Shown one piece after another: positions 1 to 10,036 of a stretch of DNA of 64,000 bases (positions are counted from its first letter, which is position 1; every line of letters begins with the position of its first letter). The stretch comes from Pelagibius marinus. GTDB taxonomy: Bacteria > Pseudomonadota > Alphaproteobacteria > Kiloniellales > Kiloniellaceae. A program made the position numbers and the translations under genes. The stretch is taken from NCBI RefSeq assembly GCF_014925385.1, contig NZ_JACSDK010000001.1:248001-312000 (forward strand). The letters are read 5' to 3'. The notes under the pieces were generated by a model that was given only the letters and a program-made list of their open reading frames with translations, was not told the DNA's origin and made no database searches.

Positions 1-1
1 G

Positions 2-1180
2 TGGTTTCCCGGGCCGCGCAGTTTCACGGGCGAGGACCTGGGCGAGTTGCAGCTGCACGGCGGGCGCGCCGTCATCGCCGCGGCGCTCGAGGCCCTGGCG
101 GCGCTGCCGGGGCTGCGCCCGGCCGAGGCCGGGGAGTTCACCCGCCGCGCCTTCGACAACGGCAAGCTGGACTTGAGCGCTGTCGAGGGACTGGCTGACC
201 TCATCGACGCGGAAACCGAGGCCCAGCGCCGCCAGGCCCTGCGCCAGATGGAAGGCGGCCTGGCGCGGCGCACCGGCGACTGGGCGGCGCGCCTGACCCG
301 GGTGCTGGCCCATTTTGAGGCGGCCATCGACTTCGTCGAGGAGGAACTGCCCGAGGACCTGGGGGAAGCGGCCCTGGCCGAGGCGGAGGCCGTGGCGGGC
401 GAGATCGCCGCGGCCCTGGACGACCGCCACCGCGGCGAGCGGCTGCGCGAGGGTCTCTCGGCGGTGATCCTCGGCGCGCCCAACGCAGGCAAGTCGTCGC
501 TGCTGAACGCCCTGGCGCGGCGCGACGTGGCCATCGTTTCGGAGACCGCGGGCACCACCCGCGACATCGTCGAGGTGCACCTGGACCTGGGCGGCTACCC
601 AGTGACGCTGGCCGATACCGCGGGACTGCGCGCCCTGGAGAAGGCCGACGACCCGCAAGCCGCCATCGAGCGGGCGGGCATGGCGCGGGCCCGCGAGCGC
701 GCCGAGCGCGCGGATATCAAGCTGCTGCTGGTCGATCTGGAAGCGGCGCTCTCCGACGAAACGGCGCTGGACGGGGTCGCCGCCCTGCACGACACGCGCT
801 CCCTGGTATTGCTGAACAAGGCTGATCTCTGCGAGGCGGCGGCGGTGCAAGACCTGGCCCGCCAGATCGGCGATTGGGATCCCATTGCCGTGTCGGCCAG
901 GACCGGCGCTGGCCTCGATCAGGTGCTGGACCGCCTGGTGGAGTTGGCGGGCGAGAGCTTCGGCGGTGCCGAGGCGGCGGCGGGGATCACCCGTCACCGC
1001 CACCGTCGCGCGCTGGAGGACTGCCGCGACGCCGTGGCGCGGGCGCGGTCGGCGGAGCTGCCGGAGTTGGTGGCCGAGGAATTGCGCCTGTCGCTGCGCG
1101 CCCTGGGCCGGGTGTCCGGGCGGGTCGACGTGGAAGACCTACTAGATATTGTGTTCGCGGACTTCTGTATCGGCAAGTAG
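2..1180 (+). CDS. mnmE: tRNA modification GTPase MnmE (5' end outside window)
   Basis: MnmE works with MnmG to install the (carboxymethyl)aminomethyl group on wobble U34 of certain tRNAs. The frame is open from the first bases, reading WFPGPRSFTGED before the first internal start-like codon at 47, so the N-terminal part lies upstream of the window. 392 residues are present. The G-domain is complete: G1 GAPNAGKSS (from about 473), G3 DTAG, G4 NKAD and G5 SA. The protein ends in FCIGK, the C-terminal CxGK signature of the family that supplies the Cys. It is followed by a hairpin and a parS site, then mnmG, the usual alphaproteobacterial order. Assignment is certain; only the true start is unknown. 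Confidence 0.97.
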   Translation, partial: WFPGPRSFTGEDLGELQLHGGRAVIAAALEALAALPGLRPAEAGEFTRRAFDNGKLDLSAVEGLADLIDAETEAQRRQALRQMEGGLARRTGDWAARLTRVLAHFEAAIDFVEEELPEDLGEAALAEAEAVAGEIAAALDDRHRGERLREGLSAVILGAPNAGKSSLLNALARRDVAIVSETAGTTRDIVEVHLDLGGYPVTLADTAGLRALEKADDPQAAIERAGMARARERAERADIKLLLVDLEAALSDETALDGVAALHDTRSLVLLNKADLCEAAAVQDLARQIGDWDPIAVSARTGAGLDQVLDRLVELAGESFGGAEAAAGITRHRHRRALEDCRDAVARARSAELPELVAEELRLSLRALGRVSGRVDVEDLLDIVFADFCIGK

Positions 1181-1195
1181 TAGGGGGTCCTACTA
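1178..1195. other. Perfect 7-bp inverted repeat over the mnmE stop
   Basis: TAGTAGG (1178-1184) and CCTACTA (1189-1195) pair around a 4-nt loop. The left arm contains the mnmE stop codon. No T-tract follows, so a classical terminator is unlikely. It sits 3 bp from the first parS. Confidence 0.45.
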
Positions 1196-1197
1196 GA

Positions 1198-1213
1198 TGT
1201 TTCACGTGAAACA
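1198..1213. other. parS centromere-like site 1
   Basis: TGTTTCACGTGAAACA is a perfect 16-bp palindrome identical to the canonical bacterial parS consensus. ParB nucleates on such sites, and ParA and SMC then act on the origin region. It lies in the mnmE-mnmG gap, about 3.7 kb upstream of parB. Confidence 0.95.
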
Positions 1214-1262
1214 TTGAGGGCACCGACTGGCTGTATGGCGCGCCTGGCCGGCTATTCCGTCC

Positions 1263-1290
1263 TTGATCGGGCCCGGCGGCTTGCTATAAC
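1263..1290 (+). promoter_or_regulatory. Candidate sigma-70 promoter of mnmG
   Basis: TTGATC (1263-1268) and TATAAC (1285-1290) are separated by 16 bp, a plausible -35/-10 pair about 27 bp before the mnmG start codon. Assigned by pattern only. Confidence 0.4.
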
Positions 1291-1316
1291 CCGCGGCAAC
1301 GTGAGGATGGCCGGAT

Positions 1317-3233
1317 ATGGCTCAGACCAAGACTTTTGAGGTGATCGTCGTGGGTGGCGGGCACGCCGGCTGTGAGGCCGCGGCGGCCGCGGCGCGCCTG
1401 GGCGCGCGCACGGCCCTGGTCACCCACCGCCGCGACAGCATCGGCGTCATGTCCTGCAATCCCGCCATCGGTGGTCTCGGCAAGGGCCACCTGGTGCGGG
1501 AGGTCGACGCCCTGGACGGCGTCATGGGCCGGGTGGCCGACGCCGCCGGCATCCAGTTCCGCCTGCTCAACGCCAGCAAAGGCCCGGCGGTGCGCGGACC
1601 GCGCGCCCAGGCCGACCGGGCGCTGTACCGCGCGGCCATGCAGGATCTGCTCGCCGAGCAGCCGGGCCTGACCATCGTCGAGGCGGCGGTGGAGGACCTG
1701 GTGATCGACGCGGGCGGGACCTGCTGCGGCGTGGTGACGGCGGCGGGCGAGACCCTGGCCGCCGGCGCCGTGGTTTTGACCACCGGCACTTTCCTGCGTG
1801 GACTCATTCATATCGGCGAGGAGCGGATCCCCGCCGGGCGGGTCGGGGAGGCGCCGGCGGTCGGGCTGGCCGCGACTCTGGCGCGGGCCGGCTTCGCCCT
1901 CGGCCGCTTGAAGACCGGAACCCCGCCGCGCCTGGACGGCCGCAGCATCGACTACGCGGGCTTGACCGAGCAGCCGGGCGATCCGGAGCCCGAGCCCTTT
2001 TCCAGCCTGACCACGTCGATCACCCAGCCACAGGTGAGCTGCCACATCACCTATACGACCGAAGCCGGGCATGCGCTGATTCGCGACAACCTGGACCGGG
2101 CGCCGCTCTATTCTGGCCAGATCGAGAGTGTCGGGCCGCGCTACTGCCCCTCCATCGAGGACAAGGTGGTACGCTTCGCCGAGCGCGGCCAGCACCAGAT
2201 CTTCCTGGAGCCGGAAGGGCTGGACGATCCGACGGTCTATCCCAACGGTATTTCGACCTCGCTGCCCAAGGATGTGCAGCTGGCGTTGCTGAAAACCATT
2301 CCGGGCCTTGAGACCGCGGTGATGCTGCAGCCGGGCTACGCCATCGAATACGATTATGTCGATCCGCGCGAACTGAAGGTCTCCCTGGAGACCCGGCGTC
2401 TGCCGGGGCTGTTCCTGGCCGGCCAGATCAACGGCACCACCGGCTACGAGGAGGCGGCGGCGCAGGGCCTGATCGCCGGGCTGAACGCGGCGCTGCGGGC
2501 GGGCGGCGCGGCAGCGCCTTTCGTGGTCGACCGCTCGGAAGCCTATATCGGCGTGCTCATCGACGACCTCGTGACCCGCGGCGTCAGCGAGCCCTACCGC
2601 ATGTTCACCAGCCGCGCCGAATACCGCCTGCGCCTGCGCGCCGACAATGCCGACCAGCGCCTGACCGGCCGGGGCCTTGCCCTGGGCTGCGTCGGCCCGG
2701 CCCGGCGCAGGGCCTTCGAGACCCGGATGGCGGCGCTGGAGGCCGGGCGGGCCCTGGCGGAAACCCTCACGGCGACGCCCAACAGCCTGGCGGCCGCCGG
2801 GATCGCCATCAACCAGGACGGCGTGCGGCGCAGCGCCTTCGAGCTGCTGCGCTATCCGGCGCTGGATCTGGCGCGCCTGGCGGAGATCTGGCCGGAGCTG
2901 CGGGGCCTGGAACCGGCGGTGGCCCGCCAGATCGAGATCGAGGGCCGCTACCAGGGCTACATGGCCCGCCAGGAGGCCGACATCCGCGCCTTCCGGAAGG
3001 ACGAGGCGCTGGAACTGCCGGCCGGATTGGACTACGCGGCCGTGGGCGGCCTCTCCAACGAGGTTAGGCAGCTGTTAACCAAAAGCCGCCCGGCAACCCT
3101 GGGGGCCGCGGCGCGGATCCCCGGCGTGACCCCCGCCGCGGTCATGGCGCTGCTGCGCCATGTCAAGAAGCGCGGCTCCAGGGCCGGAGAGGCGGCAGGC
3201 GGCGGCGCGCCGTCACACCCCTCGGCGGCCTGA
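1317..3233 (+). CDS. mnmG: tRNA uridine-5-carboxymethylaminomethyl(34) synthesis enzyme MnmG
   Basis: This is the FAD-dependent partner of MnmE in wobble-uridine modification. The 638-residue length is normal for the family. The N-terminus has the Rossmann dinucleotide motif [12 protein letters not shown] (about residues 11-22). The conserved [16 protein letters not shown] segment and the later [11 protein letters not shown] segment are both MnmG signatures. The ATG at 1317 is preceded by a GAGGA-like ribosome site. The C-terminus has a short low-complexity tail rich in Gly, Ala and Ser, as often seen in high-G+C relatives. It is followed 9 nt later by rsmG, suggesting one transcript through parB. 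Confidence 0.97.
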   Translation: MAQTKTFEVIVVGGGHAGCEAAAAAARLGARTALVTHRRDSIGVMSCNPAIGGLGKGHLVREVDALDGVMGRVADAAGIQFRLLNASKGPAVRGPRAQADRALYRAAMQDLLAEQPGLTIVEAAVEDLVIDAGGTCCGVVTAAGETLAAGAVVLTTGTFLRGLIHIGEERIPAGRVGEAPAVGLAATLARAGFALGRLKTGTPPRLDGRSIDYAGLTEQPGDPEPEPFSSLTTSITQPQVSCHITYTTEAGHALIRDNLDRAPLYSGQIESVGPRYCPSIEDKVVRFAERGQHQIFLEPEGLDDPTVYPNGISTSLPKDVQLALLKTIPGLETAVMLQPGYAIEYDYVDPRELKVSLETRRLPGLFLAGQINGTTGYEEAAAQGLIAGLNAALRAGGAAAPFVVDRSEAYIGVLIDDLVTRGVSEPYRMFTSRAEYRLRLRADNADQRLTGRGLALGCVGPARRRAFETRMAALEAGRALAETLTATPNSLAAAGIAINQDGVRRSAFELLRYPALDLARLAEIWPELRGLEPAVARQIEIEGRYQGYMARQEADIRAFRKDEALELPAGLDYAAVGGLSNEVRQLLTKSRPATLGAAARIPGVTPAAVMALLRHVKKRGSRAGEAAGGGAPSHPSAA

Positions 3234-3242
3234 GGGCAGGGG

Positions 3243-3932
3243 ATGTCCGCAGCCAAGGCCGGCGCGGCTGCGCCGATGACGCCAGAAGAGTTTCAGGCCC
3301 GGCTCGCTGTTTCACGTGAAACACTGGACAAGTTTCTCGAGTATGCGGCCCTTCTCACCAAGTGGAATGCCGCCATCAACCTGGTGAGCCCCAAGTCGCT
3401 GGAGGATCTCTGGCGCCGCCACTTCCTGGACTCCGCCCAACTGCGTGCCTATCTGCCGGACGCGCCGAAATCCGCCGAGCGGGTGATCCTGGACGTCGGC
3501 GCGGGGGCCGGATTTCCCGGCATGGTTCTGGCACTGCTGGGCTGCGGCCGGGTCCATCTGGTGGAAGCCGACCAGCGCAAGGCCCAGTTCCTGCGGGAAG
3601 TGGCGCGCGTCACCGGCGCGCCGGTGGAGATTCATCCGCTGCGGGTCGAAAGCCCGGCCCTGGCGGCGGCGCTGCCCGCCGCCGATGTGGTGACCTGCCG
3701 TGCCTTCGCCCCCTTGCCGCGGCTCCTGGCCCTGACGGAGCGGTTTTTGGTGGCGAAAGATGGGGATAAAGCGGCTGTCGGGCTGTTTATGAAGGGCCGC
3801 CGGGTCGATGAAGAATTGACCGAGGCAGGCAAAAAGTGGAGACTGCAGCTAGACCGCTTTGAGAGCGAGACGGATCCTGAAGGCTCAATCTTGCGTCTCA
3901 GACTTCTATCTCTTGGGGATGGAGCGTCTTGA
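3243..3932 (+). CDS. rsmG: 16S rRNA (guanine(527)-N(7))-methyltransferase RsmG
   Basis: RsmG methylates G527 of 16S rRNA using S-adenosylmethionine. The 229-residue protein has the SAM-binding loop DVGAGAGFPG (residues 84-93) and the family N-terminal segment VSRETLDKF followed by KWNAAINLVSP. The codons for VSRET (residues 23-27) are themselves a perfect parS palindrome, so this stretch is under both protein and DNA-site selection. The stop overlaps the parA start by four bases (TTGA). Assignment is secure from the motifs and from its place between mnmG and parA. Confidence 0.96.
   Translation: MSAAKAGAAAPMTPEEFQARLAVSRETLDKFLEYAALLTKWNAAINLVSPKSLEDLWRRHFLDSAQLRAYLPDAPKSAERVILDVGAGAGFPGMVLALLGCGRVHLVEADQRKAQFLREVARVTGAPVEIHPLRVESPALAAALPAADVVTCRAFAPLPRLLALTERFLVAKDGDKAAVGLFMKGRRVDEELTEAGKKWRLQLDRFESETDPEGSILRLRLLSLGDGAS
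3308..3323. other. parS centromere-like site 2 (inside rsmG)
   Basis: This is a second exact copy of TGTTTCACGTGAAACA, lying in frame within rsmG. It is about 2.1 kb from the first copy and 0.6 kb before parA. Two perfect sites so close to parAB support a functional ParABS system and an origin-proximal position. Confidence 0.95.
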
Positions 3933-4783
3933 ACCTACAACATATTGAAGCAACACCGGAGCGCGGGACGATCCCGCCGGCTCCGGCCGTGACCCGTGTC
4001 CTCGCCGTGGCCAACCAGAAGGGCGGCGTCGGCAAGACCACGACGACGGTCAACCTGGCGACGGCCCTGGCCGCCTGCGGCAAGCAGGTCCTGATCATCG
4101 ACCTGGATCCGCAGGGCAACGCCAGCACCGGCCTGGGGGTGACGAGCGAGAAGCGCGGCCACAGCGTCTACCAGGTGCTGCTCGACGAGATGCCGATCAG
4201 CCAGGCGGTCACCAGGACCCTGGTGCCGGGCATGGACATCGTGCCTTCCGGCGTCGACCTGTCGGGGGCCGAGCTGGAGCTGATCGACGTGCCGCAGCGC
4301 GAGTACCGTCTGCGCAACGCGATCCAGGCGATCCGCGGCAAGTACGACTTCGTGCTCATCGACTGCCCGCCGGCCCTGGGGCTGCTGACCCTCAACGCCC
4401 TGGTGGGGGCGGACTCGGTGCTGGTGCCGCTGCAGGCGGAGTTCTACGCCCTGGAAGGCCTCAGCCATCTGATGCGGACCATCGACCGGGTGCGCCGCGG
4501 CCTCAACCAGGCTCTGACGCTGCAGGGCGTGGTGCTGACCATGTTTGACCGCCGCAACAACCTTTGCGAAATGGTCGCCGCCGACGTGCGCGACTACCTG
4601 GGCGACCGGGTCTACCAGACCATGATCCCCCGCAACGTGCGGGTTTCCGAGGCGCCTTCCCACGGCAAGCCGGTGCTGCTGTACGATATGCGCTGCGCCG
4701 GCGCCCAGGCGTACATCCGCCTGGCGCGGGAGATTCTGCAGCGGGAGAACGATCTGGCCGGCGAACCGGCCCTGGCGTCCTAG
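3929..4783 (+). CDS. parA: Chromosome-partitioning ATPase ParA
   Basis: ParA is a nucleoid-binding ATPase that moves the ParB-parS complex. The protein is 284 residues. It has the deviant Walker A NQKGGVGKTTTTVN after a 20-residue N-terminal extension, a Walker A' DLDPQGNAST segment and a Walker B FVLIDCPPALG. The start is most likely TTG at 3929, overlapping the rsmG stop by four bases with GGGGATGGAG just upstream. GTG at 3989 is an in-frame alternative that would remove the extension. ParB follows after 166 bp containing a perfect palindrome. Confidence 0.95.
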   Translation: MNLQHIEATPERGTIPPAPAVTRVLAVANQKGGVGKTTTTVNLATALAACGKQVLIIDLDPQGNASTGLGVTSEKRGHSVYQVLLDEMPISQAVTRTLVPGMDIVPSGVDLSGAELELIDVPQREYRLRNAIQAIRGKYDFVLIDCPPALGLLTLNALVGADSVLVPLQAEFYALEGLSHLMRTIDRVRRGLNQALTLQGVVLTMFDRRNNLCEMVAADVRDYLGDRVYQTMIPRNVRVSEAPSHGKPVLLYDMRCAGAQAYIRLAREILQRENDLAGEPALAS

Positions 4784-4815
4784 GCTGGGAAAACCTAGGC
4801 CGAACAAAGGGTTAT

Positions 4816-4835
4816 TTGTTCCGCTATCGGAACAA
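4816..4835. promoter_or_regulatory. Perfect palindrome between parA and parB (putative operator)
   Basis: TTGTTCCG (4816-4823), spacer CTAT, CGGAACAA (4828-4835): a perfect 8-bp inverted repeat in the parA-parB gap. The core TTCCG-N4-CGGAA recurs upstream of xthA at 40307. The shape suits a dimeric repressor operator or a short RNA hairpin. No T-tract follows. A second small hairpin (CGGCAT/ATGCCG) lies at 4903-4918. Confidence 0.5.
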
Positions 4836-4949
4836 CTACAAAGGTGTCGTGACGGGCTGAAGGGGCCCTTCCGCAGGCACCGTAAGGCTGCAAGATCCCG
4901 GACGGCATCCTGATGCCGGGAAGAGAGCCGGGATAGGGAAGAACGTGAC

Positions 4950-5867
4950 ATGACTGACGGGCCATCATCGGATCACGCCAAGCGTACCAACCTGGGCCGC
5001 GGCCTGGCCGCCCTCTTCGGTGAAGAAGAAGAGGACTACGCCTCGCTCGACAAGGTGCGGTCCACCAAGTCCGTGCCCGTCGAGCACCTGCGCCCGGGCC
5101 GCTTTCAGCCGCGCCACCATTTCGACGAAGCGGCGGTCAACGCCCTGGCCGAATCCATCAAGGCCCAGGGCATCCTCCAGCCCATCCTGGTGCGCCGCCT
5201 GGCGGACCGGCCGAACGAATTCGAGATCGTCGCCGGCGAGCGGCGCTGGCGCGCGGCCCAGATCGCCAAGCTGCACGAGGTTCCGGTGCTCATCCGCGAC
5301 CTTTCGGACGCGGAATCCCTTGAGCTGGCGATCGTCGAGAATGTCCAGCGGCAAGACCTGACCCCATTGGAAGAGGCCGAGGGCTACAAGCGCCTGATCG
5401 ACGAGTTTCAGCACACCCAGGAAGACCTAGCCCGCACCCTGGGCAAGAGCCGCAGCCACATCGCCAATACCCTGCGTCTGCTGGGCCTGCCGGAAGGGGT
5501 GAAGCTGCTCCTCGACGAAGGCAAGCTGACGGCCGGCCATGCCCGCACCCTCATCGGCTGCGAGGGGGCCGAGGAGCTGGCGCAGAAGATCATCAGCCGC
5601 GGGCTCAACGTGCGTCAGGCGGAAAAGCTGGTGCAGAACACCAAGGCGGCGCCGGCCGGGGCCAAGCCGGCGAAGCTGGCCGATGCCGACAAAGCCAAGG
5701 ACACCGACACCCTGGCGCTGGAGCGCGATCTCACCGCGTTGCTCGGCCTCAAGGTCAGCATCAATTTCCAGGGCAACGGCGGCTCGCTCACCATCCACTA
5801 CCGCACCCTCGAACAGCTGGACGACGTACTGCATCGGCTGAACCAGATGCCGCCGCCCGGAGCCTGA
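4950..5867 (+). CDS. parB: Chromosome-partitioning protein ParB
   Basis: ParB is a CTP-dependent clamp that loads at parS and spreads. The 305-residue protein starts with the usual basic segment (KRTNLGRGLAALFGEE). It has the ParB/Srx nuclease-like fold motifs GILQPILVRR and GERRWRAAQIA, and the motif ENVQRQDLTPLEEAEGY. The central helix-turn-helix reads TQEDLARTLGKSRSHIANTLRLLGLP, and a C-terminal dimerisation domain follows. ATG at 4950 follows GGGAAG. It is the last gene of the rightward cluster and converges on holA. Confidence 0.97.
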   Translation: MTDGPSSDHAKRTNLGRGLAALFGEEEEDYASLDKVRSTKSVPVEHLRPGRFQPRHHFDEAAVNALAESIKAQGILQPILVRRLADRPNEFEIVAGERRWRAAQIAKLHEVPVLIRDLSDAESLELAIVENVQRQDLTPLEEAEGYKRLIDEFQHTQEDLARTLGKSRSHIANTLRLLGLPEGVKLLLDEGKLTAGHARTLIGCEGAEELAQKIISRGLNVRQAEKLVQNTKAAPAGAKPAKLADADKAKDTDTLALERDLTALLGLKVSINFQGNGGSLTIHYRTLEQLDDVLHRLNQMPPPGA

Positions 5868-5898
5868 TCAGCGTAAACAGCCGTTTGTCGAATCCGAC

Positions 5899-6930
5899 TT
5901 AGCCGGCGCGCCGCCGCCGGCCGGGCGCGTTGGCCGCAATCTCCAGGAGCGCGCGCGACACCAGGGTTTCGGCCGGCGCCCCCGTGCGTTTGCAGGCGGC
6001 CTCCGCTTCGAGCAGCTTGTCCATGGCGCGCACCAGGTGCGCCGGCCGCCAGGCCTCGGCCTGGGCCTTGAAGGCGCCGGCCGTCTTCCAGAACACCGGC
6101 GGGCGCAGCCGTTTCATGGCGTCTTCCACCGAGCCGACGGCGCCGGCCACCGCGTGGACCCGCTGGAAATGCCGGGCCACGCCGCGCAGCAGGCTGATCG
6201 GGGAATTCCCTTCCGTAAAGCTGCGCGTCAGCGCCCGTTCCAAGGCCGGCAGGTTCCCGCCAGCGGTCGCCAGCGCAACGTCTTCCAGGCTCAACAGCGC
6301 AGAATCGCCAACACAGGTCTCGGCATCCTCCAGTGTCACCTCGCCGGCCTCGGGGCCTTTGAACAGCAGGACCTTTTCCAGCTCGCGGCGGGTCAGCGCC
6401 CGGTCGCCGCCCAGCTGCGTCGCCAAGAAGCCGACAGCCTCGCGGCTGATCCCGACCCCCGCCTCGGCAAAGAACTCCCGCACCACCGCCTCCAGGCCGC
6501 GGCCGTCGTCGTGGTAGCAGGCCAAAGCGGCGGCCTTCTTGTCGCCCTCGAACAGCTTGCGCAGGCTGGAGCGCGCCGGCAGGTCATCGGCCTCGATGAC
6601 CACGAAGGCTTCGCCCGGAGAGTCCGCCAGGAAATCCTTCACCACCGAAGTGATCCTGTCGCCGGCCTCGCGTACGCGTACGAAGCGGCGTCCGCCACCG
6701 AACACCAAGGCGGCGGCCTCGTCAGCCAGCCGCGCGGGATCATCGGCCAACTGCCCGCCGGTCAGCTCGCTGACGGCAAAAGGATCGGAAGGGTCTTCGA
6801 CGGTCTTGGCCAGCAACGCGGCGCTGCGTTCGCGGCGCAGGCCCGCATCGGGCCCGTACAGCAGGACAGCGCGTACTGCCGGGTCGGGCGACCGGACAAA
6901 GCTTTCGGCCTGCTTGGCGTTGAGCTTCAC
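5899..6930 (-). CDS. holA: DNA polymerase III subunit delta (HolA)
   Basis: HolA is the clamp-loader subunit that opens the beta clamp. At 343 residues it matches the family length. The N-terminus MKLNAKQAESFVRSPDPAVRAVLLYGPDAGLRRERSA is the typical AAA+-like start of alphaproteobacterial HolA without a functional Walker A. The C-terminal helical domain ends in a basic tail (GRRRRAG). It is the last gene of the leftward operon DUF3576-leuS-lptE-holA and starts 18 bp after the lptE stop. Confidence 0.93.
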   Translation of the reverse strand: MKLNAKQAESFVRSPDPAVRAVLLYGPDAGLRRERSAALLAKTVEDPSDPFAVSELTGGQLADDPARLADEAAALVFGGGRRFVRVREAGDRITSVVKDFLADSPGEAFVVIEADDLPARSSLRKLFEGDKKAAALACYHDDGRGLEAVVREFFAEAGVGISREAVGFLATQLGGDRALTRRELEKVLLFKGPEAGEVTLEDAETCVGDSALLSLEDVALATAGGNLPALERALTRSFTEGNSPISLLRGVARHFQRVHAVAGAVGSVEDAMKRLRPPVFWKTAGAFKAQAEAWRPAHLVRAMDKLLEAEAACKRTGAPAETLVSRALLEIAANAPGRRRRAG

Positions 6931-6948
6931 CGTCGCCGCTCCCCGCGT

Positions 6949-7473
6949 TCAGGTCCTGGTGAAGTAAATCGACAGGCGGGTCTGGATGTCGTCGGCGACT
7001 TCCCGCAGAGCACGCTCCCGCGCGTCGTCTTCCGACACCGTGGTGGCATAAGGATTTTCCAGGATGTCGTAGCTGGTCGTCGAGGTGGAGCGTCCGGAAA
7101 AGAGCGGCGCGCCGCTGCTGAAGTCGACCAGCGAAAACTGGGCGTTGATCCGCAGGTTGGCGCGGGTCGCCGTCTCGTCGCGACGCACGCCCAACTCGCT
7201 CAGCTTTTCGGTGATCTGCACTCGCAGGCGATAACTCGGCGCCGCCGGCTGACCCTGGGGATTGAGCCGGTCGCGCAGGAAGTTGTGCATCTGCTGACCG
7301 ACCCGGTCGCGCAGCGGCTCGACGCGCACCGCCGAGAGATCGGCGGCAACCGAAGACCCGCTGTCCTGCCGTTGGTGCAGCGGCTGGAATCCACAGGCGC
7401 CGAGCCCGCCAAGCGCTAGCGTCGCAAGGCCTCCCAAGCCCAAACGGCAAACAGTTCTTCTAGACCACGACAT
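6949..7473 (-). CDS. lptE: LPS-assembly lipoprotein LptE
   Basis: LptE is the outer-membrane lipoprotein that plugs the LptD barrel for lipopolysaccharide export. The 174-residue protein has an N-terminal signal with a lipobox LGAC (Cys27) followed by GFQPL, the family hallmark after the lipid-modified Cys. A short SRR stretch precedes the hydrophobic core. The start lies inside the last codons of leuS (14-nt overlap), indicating translational coupling. The leuS-lptE-holA order is conserved in many proteobacteria and supports the call. Confidence 0.92.
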   Translation of the reverse strand: MSWSRRTVCRLGLGGLATLALGGLGACGFQPLHQRQDSGSSVAADLSAVRVEPLRDRVGQQMHNFLRDRLNPQGQPAAPSYRLRVQITEKLSELGVRRDETATRANLRINAQFSLVDFSSGAPLFSGRSTSTTSYDILENPYATTVSEDDARERALREVADDIQTRLSIYFTRT

Positions 7474-10036
7474 TGACGATCCGGTTCTTCACCACAATGA
7501 TCTTGCGCGCCGACTTGCCGTCCATGGCCCGCTGCACCGCAGGCTCGGCCAGGGCTGCGGACTTGGCCTCGTCCTCCGCCGCGTCGACCGACAGGCTGAT
7601 GGTAGCACGTTTCTTGCCGTTCACCTGAACCGCCAATGTGGCTTTTTCGTCGCTGACCAGGGACGCATCGGCGCTGGGCCAGGCGACATCGACCAGGTAG
7701 CCCTCGTGCCCGAGCTGCTCCCAAAGCTCTTCGGCCAGGTGCGGCATCATCGGGCCGATCAGGCGCACCACCAACTCCAGGCCTTCGCGCAAAGCCCAGA
7801 GGCTTCCGGCGTCGCTCGCCTTAAAGGCGCCCAGGCTGTTGGCCAGTTCGTAGATCCGCGCCACCGCACGGTTGAAGCGGAACTGCTCCAGGTCGTCGCC
7901 GCAGGCATCGACCGTCTTGTGCACCCTGCGGCGCAGCTCGACCGCGGAGTCGGAGAGGTCGCCCGGCTGGGGCGCGCCGGCCGGCGGCAGGCTCTCCAGG
8001 TTTTCGTCGACCAGGCGCCACAGTCGCTGGGTGAAGCGCCAGGCGCCCTCGACGCCGGCGTCGGTCCACTCCATGTCGCGCTCGGGCGGCGAGTCCGAAA
8101 TCATGAACCAGCGCGCGGTATCGGCGCCGTAGGTGCTGATGATGGCTTCCGGGTCGACCACATTGCGCATCGACTTGCTCATCTTCACCGCACGGCCGAC
8201 GCTGACCGGATTCTTTGTCTCCACGTGAACGGCCTTGCCTTCGCCGGTCTTCTCGACCTCCTCGGGGAAAAGCCACTTGCCGTCGCCGTCCTTGTAGGTC
8301 TCGTGGCAGACCATGCCCTGGGTGAACAGTCCGGCGAAGGGCTCGGCCACGCCGACGTAGCCGACTTCGGCCAGGGCGCGGGTGAAGAAGCGGGCATAGA
8401 GCAGGTGCAGGATGGCATGCTCGATGCCGCCGATGTACTGGTCGACCGGCAGCCAGTAGTCCACGGCGCCCCGGTCCATGGGTCCCTCGGCACGCGGGCT
8501 GCAGAAGCGCGCGAAGTACCAGGAGGAATCCACGAAGGTGTCCATGGTGTCGGTGTCGCGCTCGGCCTTGCCGCCGCAGGATGGGCAGGTCGTATGTTTC
8601 CAAGTCGGGTGATGCACCAGCGGATTGCCCGGCCGGTCGAAGGTCACGTCATCGGGCAGGCTGACCGGCAGGTCCTCGGCCGGCACGGCCTGCGGGCCGC
8701 AGCCGGCGCAGTGGATCACCGGGATCGGGCAGCCCCAATAGCGCTGGCGCGAGATGCCCCAGTCACGCAGGCGGTACTGGATGGTGCCTTCGCCGTCGCC
8801 CTGCGCCGCCAGCTTGTCGATGGCCGCGCGCTTGGCCTCGGTCACGCCGAGGCCGTCCAGGAAGCCGGAGTTGAAGGCCTTGCCGTCGCCGGTGAAGGCT
8901 TCGTCGCCCACGTCGAAAGTGGCCGGATCGGCCTCGGGCGGCAACACCACCGGGATCACCGGCAGCTTGTACTTGCGCGCGAAGTCCAGGTCGCGCTGGT
9001 CGTGCGCCGGGCAGCCGAAGATGGCCCCGGTGCCGTACTCCATCAGCACGAAGTTGGCGATGTAGACCGGCAGCTGCAAATCGGCCACGAAGGGATGCTG
9101 CACCGTCAGGCCGGTGTCGAAGCCCTGCTTCTCGGCGGTCTCGATGGCTTCCTCGCTGGTGCCCAGGCGGTTGCACTCGGCGATGAAGGCGGCGGCCTCC
9201 GCAGAGGTCTCGGCGATCTCCGTGGCCAGCGGATGGTTTGCCGCGATGGCGCAGAAGGAGGCGCCGAACAGCGTGTCCGGGCGGGTGGTGAAGACCGTCA
9301 GGCGGTCGTCACGGCCCCCGGACTGATTGGTGATCTCGAAATGGATGGTCGCGCCCTCGGAGCGGCCGATCCAGTTGCGCTGCATCAAGCGCACCTTCTC
9401 CGGCCAGCGGTCCAGCTCGTCCAGCGCGGCCAGCAGCTCGTCGGAAAAGGCGGTGATCTTGAAGAACCACTGCGACAGTTTGCGCCGCTCGATGGGCGCG
9501 CCCGAACGCCAGCCCTTGCCGTCGATGACCTGCTCGTTGGCCAGAACGGTCTGGTCGACGGGATCCCAGTTGACCGAGGACTCCTTGCGATAGACCAGGT
9601 CCTTCTTCATCATCTCGACGAAGAGGCGCTGCTGCTGGGCGTAGTAGCCGGGATGGCAGGTCGCGATCTCGCGGTCCCAGTCCAGGGAGAGGCCCATCAG
9701 CTTCAGCTGGTCGCGCATGGTCGCGATGTTGTCGTAGGTCCAGCTCGCCGGGTGCACGCCGCGTTCCATGGCCGCGTTTTCCGCCGGCAGACCGAAGGCG
9801 TCCCACCCCATGGGATGAAGGACGTTGAAGCCCTTGGCCTTCTTGTAGCGGGCCACCACGTCGCCGATGGTGTAGTTGCGTACGTGGCCCATGTGGATCT
9901 TGCCGGAGGGGTAGGGGAACATCTCCAGGACGTAGTATTTTTCCCGGGAGGGATCCTCCTCGACGGCGAAGCAGCGCGCCTCTTCCCAGCGCTTCTGCCA
10001 CTTCTCCTCGGTTTCCTTGGCGTTGTAACGGCTCAT
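7460..10036 (-). CDS. leuS: Leucyl-tRNA synthetase
   Basis: This enzyme charges tRNA-Leu. The 858-residue protein has the class I HIGH motif as HMGH (residues 48-51, in [19 protein letters not shown]), a long editing domain (CP1) in the middle and the KMSKS loop as [10 protein letters not shown] zinc-ribbon-like pair CAGC and CPSCGG is visible. The C-terminal anticodon-binding and appended domains are complete. It lies between the DUF3576 lipoprotein gene and lptE in one leftward operon. Confidence 0.98.
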   Translation of the reverse strand: MSRYNAKETEEKWQKRWEEARCFAVEEDPSREKYYVLEMFPYPSGKIHMGHVRNYTIGDVVARYKKAKGFNVLHPMGWDAFGLPAENAAMERGVHPASWTYDNIATMRDQLKLMGLSLDWDREIATCHPGYYAQQQRLFVEMMKKDLVYRKESSVNWDPVDQTVLANEQVIDGKGWRSGAPIERRKLSQWFFKITAFSDELLAALDELDRWPEKVRLMQRNWIGRSEGATIHFEITNQSGGRDDRLTVFTTRPDTLFGASFCAIAANHPLATEIAETSAEAAAFIAECNRLGTSEEAIETAEKQGFDTGLTVQHPFVADLQLPVYIANFVLMEYGTGAIFGCPAHDQRDLDFARKYKLPVIPVVLPPEADPATFDVGDEAFTGDGKAFNSGFLDGLGVTEAKRAAIDKLAAQGDGEGTIQYRLRDWGISRQRYWGCPIPVIHCAGCGPQAVPAEDLPVSLPDDVTFDRPGNPLVHHPTWKHTTCPSCGGKAERDTDTMDTFVDSSWYFARFCSPRAEGPMDRGAVDYWLPVDQYIGGIEHAILHLLYARFFTRALAEVGYVGVAEPFAGLFTQGMVCHETYKDGDGKWLFPEEVEKTGEGKAVHVETKNPVSVGRAVKMSKSMRNVVDPEAIISTYGADTARWFMISDSPPERDMEWTDAGVEGAWRFTQRLWRLVDENLESLPPAGAPQPGDLSDSAVELRRRVHKTVDACGDDLEQFRFNRAVARIYELANSLGAFKASDAGSLWALREGLELVVRLIGPMMPHLAEELWEQLGHEGYLVDVAWPSADASLVSDEKATLAVQVNGKKRATISLSVDAAEDEAKSAALAEPAVQRAMDGKSARKIIVVKNRIVNVVV

